Positions 41,785-47,894 of a DNA stretch of 47,894 bases are shown piece by piece. Within the stretch, counting starts at the first letter, position 1; each line of letters opens with the position of its first letter. The stretch is from Acidobacteriaceae bacterium (GTDB taxonomy: Bacteria; Acidobacteriota; Terriglobia; Terriglobales; Acidobacteriaceae), in the NCBI GenBank assembly GCA_027307045.1, contig DAHUXR010000027.1, positions 1 through 47,894 on the forward strand, read 5' to 3'. Below the pieces are notes generated by a model that saw only the letters and a program-made list of their open reading frames with translations, was not told where the DNA came from and searched no databases. A program made the translations under genes and the position numbers.

Positions 41785-43189
41785 TGCTTCCGCGGATCAT
41801 GTACAGCAGCGAGATCACCCCCAGGAAAACAGCAAAAGCCGGAATTGACCATTCGAGGCCATCCACAAAAAAGGTGGTTAGCGATATTGCCAAAAGCAGG
41901 ATGATGTTCACTATCGTAAAAAACGGGTGGGCCGGAAGACGCATGGGCAAACTTAAAAGCCGTTCACGGGTGATAGTCTTGCGAAATCGGAGATGGGTGT
42001 TGAGAATCACCAGCCAGACAAACAACATCCCCGCGACTGCCGTTCCATAAAGCATGAGAAAAGCGTTTTTGGGCGCGTAGATGGCCAGCAGAATGGCCGC
42101 GATGATCCCCGCAGTGGAGGCCAGCAGGGCGCGATGCGGCACTCCGTTGCTGCTGACCCTGCCCATCCACGCGGGCGCATAGCCGCCCCGGCCCAGCGAG
42201 AAAAGCATTCGCGTTGAAAGATATAGATTTGTGTTTACGCTGGAAAGCGCGGCCGTAAGCACCACGAAGTTCATGATGGCTGCGGCAAAGGGCACATGCG
42301 CCGCAGCAAAGGCCGTAACAAAGGGACTACCGGAAAGAGTGGACGAACCGCTGGACTGGTTCCATGGAACCATTGTTACCATGATGGCAATGGCAAGCAC
42401 GTAAAAAAAGATAAGGCGATAAACGATGTTCCGCATGGCGCGGGGAATAGTCACTTCCGGCCGCTCGGCTTCGCCCGCGGTAACGGCGATTATTTCCACC
42501 CCCATATAACTGGTGACGGTGATCGTCAGCGAGAGCCAGACGCCTTTCCAGCCAGAGGGAAGAAAGCCTCCGTGCCGCGTGAGATTGGCCAGGCCAAGCG
42601 CATGCCCGGTGCCAATACCAAAAATTAAACCGAGCCCGACGATAATGAAAGCGAGAATGGCAGCCACTTTGATCATGGCGAACCAGTATTCAAACTCACC
42701 CAGCCGGTTGACCTGCATGGAATTAAGGGCCACCAGGGCCGCCGAAACCAGCACCACCCAAATCCATTGCGGCACGTGCGGGAACCAGAAAGAAATGTAG
42801 ATGGCTGCGGCGGTGACTTCCGCGCCAATGGCGATGATCTGCGCCACTCCATACGTCGCACGGATAGAAAAGCCGGCCCAGGGATTCAGATACTTTTCCG
42901 CATAAACGCCAAAGGCCCCGGCCACAGGGTGGACGACGGCCATCTCCGTCAGCACGTAAGACATGATCAGAGCGATACCGGCCCCGAGAAGATATGACAA
43001 GATCACGCCCGGCCCAGCCAGGCGAATCGTGACGCTGCTTCCCAGAAAAAGGCCCACACCAATAGCGCCGCCAATGGCCATCATGGTGAGTTGCCTCTGT
43101 CCCAGGCGGCGGTGAAGGCCCTCGGCTTCTTGTGCGGGCGGTTCGCCGGCGACGGTCGCGGATGTAGGAGAACGCGCCGGATCAGTCAT
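41756..43189 (-). CDS. Amino-acid permease, APC superfamily (AAT type)
   Basis: This is a 477-residue, 12-helix permease. The N-terminal RRLGQRQLTMMAIGGAIGVGLFLGSSVTI is the AAT/LysP-GabP signature (helix 1 with GGAIGxGLF). Further matches are GPGVILSYLLGAGIALIMSYVLTEMAVVHP, VEIIAVTAGEAERPEVTIPRAMR (conserved E of helix 6) and the C-terminal VFLGVISLLYMIRG. It imports an amino acid with protons. Its ATG overlaps the stop of the class V aminotransferase gene by eight bases, so the two are translationally coupled. The last residues (RTNHKGHE) are encoded by a dispersed intergenic repeat, so the original C-terminus was probably altered there. Confidence 0.93.
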   Translation of the reverse strand: MTDPARSPTSATVAGEPPAQEAEGLHRRLGQRQLTMMAIGGAIGVGLFLGSSVTIRLAGPGVILSYLLGAGIALIMSYVLTEMAVVHPVAGAFGVYAEKYLNPWAGFSIRATYGVAQIIAIGAEVTAAAIYISFWFPHVPQWIWVVLVSAALVALNSMQVNRLGEFEYWFAMIKVAAILAFIIVGLGLIFGIGTGHALGLANLTRHGGFLPSGWKGVWLSLTITVTSYMGVEIIAVTAGEAERPEVTIPRAMRNIVYRLIFFYVLAIAIMVTMVPWNQSSGSSTLSGSPFVTAFAAAHVPFAAAIMNFVVLTAALSSVNTNLYLSTRMLFSLGRGGYAPAWMGRVSSNGVPHRALLASTAGIIAAILLAIYAPKNAFLMLYGTAVAGMLFVWLVILNTHLRFRKTITRERLLSLPMRLPAHPFFTIVNIILLLAISLTTFFVDGLEWSIPAFAVFLGVISLLYMIRGSKRTNHKGHE

Positions 43190-44417
43190 GGGCGTTTGCT
43201 ATCGCGGCCAGAGCGTTTTGAAATTTGTGCACTTCTTCCATGGTGTTGTAGTGCACCAACGACGCCCTGACTGCGCCGCTTTCTTTGGTCAAGCCGAGCC
43301 GTTTCATCAGGCGGGGCGAATACATGTGGCCATCGCGCACGCCAATGTTCTGTCGTGCCAGCGCTTCTGTGACTTTTGCCGGTGAAATGCCAGGAAGGTT
43401 AAAGCACAACGTCGGTGTGCGAAGTGAGAGCTGGTCGCGACCGGCAATGCCGTAGACTGTGGCCTTGGCGCTGGACAGCGCGTCCAGCATGGCGCGGGAA
43501 AGCAGGGCTTCATAGTTGCGAATGGATTCCATTCCGGCAGCCAGGGCGGCGCGGCGCGACGTTGATGCGGGATTCAACAGCCGGCCCAGATCTTCCAGAT
43601 ATCGCACCGCCGCATCCATTCCGGCCACGTTTTCATAGATATAGGTGCCAATTTCCAATTTCGCCGGCGTGGTGTCGGGAACAAAGTCCTCGCGGAAAGT
43701 AGGCAGGGCGTTGAGAGTCTCCTGCCGTCCCCAGAGAAAACCCATGTGCGGAGAAAAGATTTTGTAGCCGGAACAAACCAGGTAATCACAATCGAATCCC
43801 TGAACGTCAAGGGGCCCATGGGGACCGTAATGCACCGCGTCAATGAACACCTCAGCGCCGGCGGCATGGGCCCGCCGGGAAACCTCGGCAACATCGAGAA
43901 TGGACCCGATGGCGTTCGAGGCCAGCGTGCAGGCCACGATCCTGGTTCGCGGCGAGAGAAGCTTCTCCAGGTCTTCGGGATGAAGCTGGCCATCCTCGCG
44001 GAAATTCCACCAGACGATTTTCGCGCCTTCGCGCTCCAGAGCCAGCCAGACGGCGATGTTGGCTTCATGGTCAAGATCCGTAACGATGATTTCACGCCGC
44101 TCCTGCAATGATTGTCCGATGGCGATGCTGATGAGCCGCATGAAAGAAGTGGCGTTCATGCCGAAGGAAATTTCGTCAGGATGCCGGGCATTCACCAGCA
44201 GGGCCACGCTCTCCCGCGCCCGGGCAATCGTTGCATCCACCTCTTGCGATTGCCGGTACCGCCCGCCGCGCTGCACATTGCGATGAAGAAGATGGTCTGC
44301 GACTGCGTCCAGTACCGCCTTGGGCGACTGCGCGCCAGCGGCGTTATCAAAGAAAATAAAGCCATCCCGCAAGGCGGGAAAAGCGGCGCGAACCTGATCT
44401 ATGGGGAAGGCAGCCAT
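43182..44417 (-). CDS. Class V aminotransferase-fold protein (cysteine-desulfurase-like, lacking the catalytic Cys)
   Basis: The 411-residue PLP enzyme of the NifS/CsdA fold shows FFDNAAGAQSPKAVLDA, MNATSFMRLIS (phosphate loop), DLDHEANIAVW with H117, ACTLASNAIGSILDV, FIDAVHYGPHGPLDV with D193/H196, and CSGYKIFSPHMG with the Schiff-base lysine K219. The segment that carries the sulfur-accepting cysteine in SufS/CsdA (GHHCAxP) reads RDGHMYSPRL here, so desulfurase activity is unlikely. Members with this change are grouped as cysteine-desulfurase-like or isopenicillin-N-epimerase-like and have diverse or unknown reactions. Coupling to the APC permease suggests processing of an imported amino acid. 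Confidence 0.87.
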   Translation of the reverse strand: MAAFPIDQVRAAFPALRDGFIFFDNAAGAQSPKAVLDAVADHLLHRNVQRGGRYRQSQEVDATIARARESVALLVNARHPDEISFGMNATSFMRLISIAIGQSLQERREIIVTDLDHEANIAVWLALEREGAKIVWWNFREDGQLHPEDLEKLLSPRTRIVACTLASNAIGSILDVAEVSRRAHAAGAEVFIDAVHYGPHGPLDVQGFDCDYLVCSGYKIFSPHMGFLWGRQETLNALPTFREDFVPDTTPAKLEIGTYIYENVAGMDAAVRYLEDLGRLLNPASTSRRAALAAGMESIRNYEALLSRAMLDALSSAKATVYGIAGRDQLSLRTPTLCFNLPGISPAKVTEALARQNIGVRDGHMYSPRLMKRLGLTKESGAVRASLVHYNTMEEVHKFQNALAAIANAHD

Positions 44418-44739
44418 GGTTCCAATAATATATAGGAGAGTTCCGGCCGTGCATGCCGAAAAGGCGTATTTGGATGGAACCAGAGAACAATTCTCTGATC
44501 TGCAAAAGGATGCAGCCTGCTGCCAATTCGCCCCGGCGAATATTCGCGTTAGAAGGGAATTTTACAGAGAATTTTGGGACGGTGAGTGGGCAGGATCGCG
44601 TCTATTCCCTCATAAACAGCGGAGTAGATGGCTTTTTGACGATTATGTCCCTTCCTGCAGAAAGCGCTGGAAGATAAAGCAGGGAACGGAGCACGCTCCG
44701 TCTCTGCCCAGCTCAGATCTTATATTTCCGGCAACCCAT
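44418..44739. other. Intergenic, nothing recognised
   Basis: No frame with an RBS or family similarity, no tRNA fold and no strong repeat was seen in this stretch. It should include the promoter of the minus-strand aminotransferase/permease pair. Confidence 0.5.
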
Positions 44740-45122
44740 CGTGGTATCGCTGCCCCGGCGGGCAACAAATTCGTTGGGGCGCGCGTGAGTCTCAGGCAAG
44801 CCGCTGGATTAGTCCATCAGCCAGAATGAGATGCTCGCGCCGGTCTTGAGTTCAAGCTCCACGTCTACGCCTTCGGCTGGCATCCCGAGACGATTCAGGC
44901 TCAACCGCGGTGAAGTTGGATCAGGTTGAATGCTCCGCCCCGCCACTTTGATGGATACACTGTGAACTTCGTTTTCAAATGCAAGATAGAGCCTTCTGGC
45001 GTTTCTCTGCGATCGAACCCGGAAGTGCACGTTCTGCAGCCCATCCTAGTTCGTGTGCTCCTTGATCTCCATCATCGGCGGCGCAGCGTCAATCTGCGGC
45101 GGGCCCGGTTTTGCCGAATGAT
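44740..45122 (-). pseudogene. Decayed C-terminus of a peptidase-like (M28-type) gene
   Basis: Reading the minus strand in one frame from about 45122 gives AKPGPPQIDAAPPMMEIKEHTN, a stop (TAG at 45048-45046), DGLQNVHFRVRSQRNARRLYLAFENEVHSVSIKVAG, LSLNRLGMPAEGVDVELELKTG, SFWLMD, a stop (TAA at 44811-44809), then SSGLPETHARPN. The pattern RRLxLxFxxxVxSVSxxxxxI...PAEGVDxxLxL...xDxSxGLP matches, as I remember it, the tail domain of Acidobacteria M28-type peptidases, where the second stop is normally a Gln codon (D-Q-S-Y-GLP). Sequence continues in frame across both stops, so this looks like a remnant whose 5' part is gone. It directly follows mutL. Confidence 0.6.
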
Positions 45123-45134
45123 GACCGCTGACTG

Positions 45135-47075
45135 CTAGATTCGCTTAAACGCCTTCTGTATCTCCTTCACTGAATACCGCAGCACCACTGGCCTTCCGTG
45201 CGGACAGCTCATGGGACACTCCGTCTTTGCCAGCTCCTTCAACAGCCATTCCATCTTGTTCTGCTCCAACGGCATGTTGATCTTGATGGCCGCATGGCAC
45301 GCGATGCTCGCCGCAATCTTGCCCCGGATTTTGTCCAGGTTCAGCGCCTGATCTTCCTGCTGGAACTGGTCCAGCAACTCGACCAGCATTTTCTCCACAT
45401 CCGCGGGTCGCACGCCTCCTGGCGCAGTCTTCACCGCCACAGTGCGCGTACCAAACAGCTCAACTTCAAATCCGTTGCGCCGCAGTTCATCTGAAATCTC
45501 GGCAAACACCGCCTGCTGTCCCGGCGTAAGCTCCACCAGAAGCGGCATCAGCAGCCGTTGACCATCTTGCGCAGCATCGTTCTTGCCGCGATCCCGCAGG
45601 ATTTTCTCAAACAACACCCGCTCATGCGCCACGTGCTGGTCGATGATCCACAGCCCATCGGCATTTACCGCCAGAATGAACGACTCCCTCACCTGTCCCA
45701 CTGGCTTCAGGCTGGCCAGCGCCAGTTGATCGACCACCGCTTGCGGTTCGTCTTCCAACACATTGCCGCACGTATCGGCATGGCCATTCACGCGTTGCGC
45801 CATTGCGGGAGCGCCTACCGGGCCAAAACCGCTCACGGTCATGTTCGCTTCTACCGCAATCGGCCCTCCACCAAACTGCAGCCGCTCGTTCATCGGCGGT
45901 AGTGTCTCCGGGCGTAGCGCAAAATCGCCGCCGCCGTGCTGCTGCGCACCCGGACTCAGCCCGGGTGCGGCCGTGGGCTGTGCCGTGATCTCGCGCGTAA
46001 ACTCGGGCACAGGACGGGCTTTCATCAGCGCCGCCCTGACCGATTCGCGGACAAAATCGTGTACCAGCGTATGCTGCCGGAACCGCACCTCGGTCTTCGA
46101 TGGGTGCACATTGGCGTCCACTTCTTCATTTGGCAGCTCAATGAACAGCAGCACCACGGGAAAAACCGTTGGCGGCAGAATATTCCTGTAGCCCTCGATA
46201 ATCGCGTGCTGCACCATCCGATCGCGAATCAGCCGCCCATTCACAAACACGTAGATCGAGTTGCGGTTCAGCTTCTGCAATTCCGGTTTGGAAATGAATC
46301 CGTGCAGCCGTATGTCGCCCGGAACTGGCGCTTGATAATCCTCGCCTCGCCTCCATGGCGGAGGCTCCGGTATGCCCACGCGTTCCAGCTTCATCGTCGC
46401 CGCCAGGGGGACAAGCTGATCCAGCGTCTCACGGCCAAATATCTGGTAAATGCGGTCAGAGTGAGAACTTACCGGCGCAGCTACCAGCATCGCTTCCGTG
46501 GCGGAGTGCAACTCAAAATGCTTGTCAGGATGCGCCAGCGCGTAATGTGTCACCAGCGACGCGAGGTGCGAAAGCTCGGTTGATTCCGCTTTCAGGAACT
46601 TCTTGCGCGCCGGAGTATTGAAAAACAGATCACGCACCGCCAGCGACGTGCCCTGCGGCAGTCCGGCCTCTTCCACGCATAATATCTTTCCGCCGGCAAT
46701 CTCCAGCACCGTGCCGCCGTCTTCTTCCGTCGCTCGCGTCTCCAGCAGCACCCGCGCGACAGATGCAATCGAGGGCAGAGCCTCACCGCGAAAGCCCAGC
46801 GTATGTATGTTCAACAGATCTTCAGCGTCTTTAATTTTAGAAGTCGCGTGGCGCTCGAAAGCCAGCAGCGCGTCGTCACGCACCATGCCGCAACCATTAT
46901 CGGTGACCTGGATCAGCTTCTTGCCGCCCGCTTCCACCTGCACGCGGACTCGTGTTGCGCCCGCGTCCAGCGCATTCTCCAGCAACTCCTTCAATACCGA
47001 TGCAGGACGCTCCACCACCTCGCCTGCGGCGATCTTGTTGGCAACATGCTCGGAAAGTACGTGGATGCGCGCCAT
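45135..47075 (-). CDS. mutL: DNA mismatch repair protein MutL
   Basis: The 646-residue GHKL ATPase carries all N-terminal motifs: ELLENALDAGA, VTDNGCGM, RHATSKI, TLGFRGEALPSIASV and DLFFNTPARKKFLK, then the transducer domain with VNGRLIRD and VDANVHPSKTEVRF. After a variable Pro/Ala-rich linker (about 360-440) the dimerisation domain has an endonuclease-type metal site: IIDQHVAHERVLFE (usual DQHAxxERxxYE), ACHAAIK and CPMSCPHGRPVVLRY. It links MutS recognition to strand cleavage. This nicking form is usual outside the MutH-containing enterobacteria. The start is ATG 47075, only 17 bases from a repeat element; no strong RBS was seen. Confidence 0.97.
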   Translation of the reverse strand: MARIHVLSEHVANKIAAGEVVERPASVLKELLENALDAGATRVRVQVEAGGKKLIQVTDNGCGMVRDDALLAFERHATSKIKDAEDLLNIHTLGFRGEALPSIASVARVLLETRATEEDGGTVLEIAGGKILCVEEAGLPQGTSLAVRDLFFNTPARKKFLKAESTELSHLASLVTHYALAHPDKHFELHSATEAMLVAAPVSSHSDRIYQIFGRETLDQLVPLAATMKLERVGIPEPPPWRRGEDYQAPVPGDIRLHGFISKPELQKLNRNSIYVFVNGRLIRDRMVQHAIIEGYRNILPPTVFPVVLLFIELPNEEVDANVHPSKTEVRFRQHTLVHDFVRESVRAALMKARPVPEFTREITAQPTAAPGLSPGAQQHGGGDFALRPETLPPMNERLQFGGGPIAVEANMTVSGFGPVGAPAMAQRVNGHADTCGNVLEDEPQAVVDQLALASLKPVGQVRESFILAVNADGLWIIDQHVAHERVLFEKILRDRGKNDAAQDGQRLLMPLLVELTPGQQAVFAEISDELRRNGFEVELFGTRTVAVKTAPGGVRPADVEKMLVELLDQFQQEDQALNLDKIRGKIAASIACHAAIKINMPLEQNKMEWLLKELAKTECPMSCPHGRPVVLRYSVKEIQKAFKRI

Positions 47076-47090
47076 GAGAGGTAACTCAAT

Positions 47091-47218
47091 TTAACCACAA
47101 AGGACACGAAGGAACACAAAGGTTTGATTTTACCTTCGTGTCCCTTCGTGTCCTTAGTCATCCAGGGCCTTCGGCCCGCGCAAGCTTATGAAAATCGGCT
47201 TTTCTACCTTGTGGTTAA
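47091..47218. repeat. Palindromic repeat element with inverted ends (copy 2), between mutL and tldD-like gene
   Basis: The ends are TTAACCACAAAGG (47091-47103) and CCTTGTGGTTAA (47207-47218), near-perfect inverted copies. Inside, GGACACGAAGG (47102-47112) is inverted as CCTTCGTGTCC, which occurs twice in tandem (47133-47153). The interior right half (AGGGCCTTCGGCCCG) contains its own small hairpin. No coding capacity. It shares words with the element at 41641-41784. Confidence 0.7.
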
Positions 47219-47221
47219 GTC

Positions 47222-47894
47222 CTATTTGGAGGCGGTCGCAGAACTCAACGCTGGCGCCGGATATGTCGGCAGCTTTTCCCTCGTCCGGTTCGCCCGCTGA
47301 ATGTCGAGCTCGCCAAACAAGATTGACGGGGCCACAATCGCGCTGGGCAGCGGCTCCGCCCGGTTGTAAACATAATTGTCAGTGCCCGTGGCAACGATAT
47401 CACTCCGCAAAGCGCGCGTGTCCAGCTGTTTGAAGACCGCTCCGCGCACCAGTTCCTGGTGCCCATCATTCACGTAGATTCTCCACAATAGCCGCGGTGA
47501 AAGCTGCGGCCCAGTGGTCTCAACAAAATATCCGTAGGGGCGTCCCTGGTCTTTGCACATCTGGATCAGCTTTTTCTTCAGCTCGTCGAACGGGACACTG
47601 TGCTCTGCTTTAAAGATCAGGTTTGATATCTGGGGACGCGGCGCTCCTGCCAGCGCTGTGCGTCCATGCCCGTTTGAGTGCGGGAAATCACGGATCGGTT
47701 CGCGGCCCAGCAAATAATTCGTCAGCATGCCTTTCTCGATCACCGTAACCTTCTGCGCTTCTACGCCTTCATCGTCCACATCGTAATATCCTGCAAGCGA
47801 CTGGTGATCAAACTCTTTGTCCTTCGGATCGTCCACCACGGTAAAGGTCTCCGGCAGCACGCGTCCTTTGTAATAGGACGCAAATTCTCCGTTC
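47222..47894 (-). CDS. TldD/PmbA-family metalloprotease-like protein (5' partial)
   Basis: The frame is open through the window edge, so only the C-terminal about 224 residues are present and the gene start lies outside. The sequence VLPETFTVVDDPKDKEFDHQ, YYDVDDEGVEAQKVTVIEKG, MLTNYLLGREPIRDF, SNGHGRTA matches the C-terminal domain of TldD/PmbA proteins, where the DDEG and following segments form the beta-structured core of the TldD/TldE heterodimer. The zinc motif (HExxxH) would lie upstream and cannot be checked. TldD/E degrade unfolded peptides and mature some ribosomally made peptides. The C-terminal tail (PTYPAPALSSATASK) looks non-conserved. It is separated from mutL by the palindromic repeat. 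Confidence 0.9.
   Translation of the reverse strand, partial: NGEFASYYKGRVLPETFTVVDDPKDKEFDHQSLAGYYDVDDEGVEAQKVTVIEKGMLTNYLLGREPIRDFPHSNGHGRTALAGAPRPQISNLIFKAEHSVPFDELKKKLIQMCKDQGRPYGYFVETTGPQLSPRLLWRIYVNDGHQELVRGAVFKQLDTRALRSDIVATGTDNYVYNRAEPLPSAIVAPSILFGELDIQRANRTREKLPTYPAPALSSATASK

Noticed and set aside
44401-44829. 142-codon plus-strand frame after the class V aminotransferase
   Set aside because: It overlaps the aminotransferase start region and the antisense of the peptidase remnant, with no RBS or motif.
44809-45048. Stop-codon readthrough or recoding in the peptidase-like remnant
   Set aside because: Two different stop codons (TAG and TAA), loss of the 5' gene body and normal stops elsewhere make decay by point mutation far more likely than recoding.

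Overview
The window reads as chromosomal DNA of a soil Acidobacteriota bacterium (Terriglobia/Koribacter-like). This is an inference from gene content: an SBBP-repeat/DUF7948-type surface protein, a phosphoesterase-family lipoprotein, several lineage-style membrane proteins of unknown function, 'TTCGTGTCC..TTGTGGTTA' type intergenic repeats, and fairly high GC with frequent GTG/TTG starts. No phage, plasmid, CRISPR array, rRNA or tRNA gene was recognised.

Layout. (1) 1-7.3 kb: the end of an OmpR/PhoB-type response regulator, a small hypothetical gene, a strongly structured leader in front of a giant SBBP-repeat exported protein, a membrane protein, a TatA/E translocase subunit with a clean terminator, two exported or membrane proteins of unknown function, and a 0.7 kb gene-free region with degenerate repeats. 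(2) 7.3-17.8 kb: cobalamin-dependent methionine synthase (metH), a DoxX protein, an aminotransferase/APC permease pair with an ATGA overlap, a lipoprotein, a NUDIX-membrane fusion preceded by a membrane protein, and a phosphoesterase lipoprotein. (3) 17.9-22.7 kb, minus strand: a complete branched-chain-amino-acid-type ABC importer, livK-livH-livM-livG-livF.

(4) 23.2-33.6 kb, plus strand: a carbon-uptake block made of an MHS-type major facilitator symporter, acetyl-CoA synthetase (acs), a four-gene ABC importer with a Tat-signal binding protein and an unusual extended permease, and an L-lactate permease (lldP), closed by a bidirectional terminator. Its make-up suggests uptake and activation of small carboxylates; the ABC substrate is unknown. 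(5) 33.6-40 kb: an M23 peptidase, an exported beta-propeller-like protein, and a three-gene unit of a chemoreceptor without a periplasmic sensor domain, a 93-residue protein of unknown family, and a YeiH/UPF0324 membrane protein. (6) 40-47.9 kb, minus strand: a berberine-bridge-type flavin oxidase, an amino-acid permease overlapping a class V aminotransferase that lacks the desulfurase cysteine, a decayed C-terminus of a peptidase-like gene, mutL, a repeat element with inverted ends, and the 3' part of a TldD/PmbA-family gene running off the window.

The leads most worth a second look are the structured leader at 815-938, the sensorless-chemoreceptor/93-residue/YeiH unit at 37.1-40.0 kb, the acs-ABC-lldP block with its extended permease, the NUDIX-membrane fusion, and the palindromic repeat elements, one of which supplies the end of a coding sequence. 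All functional statements rest on reading motifs by eye; no database search was possible.
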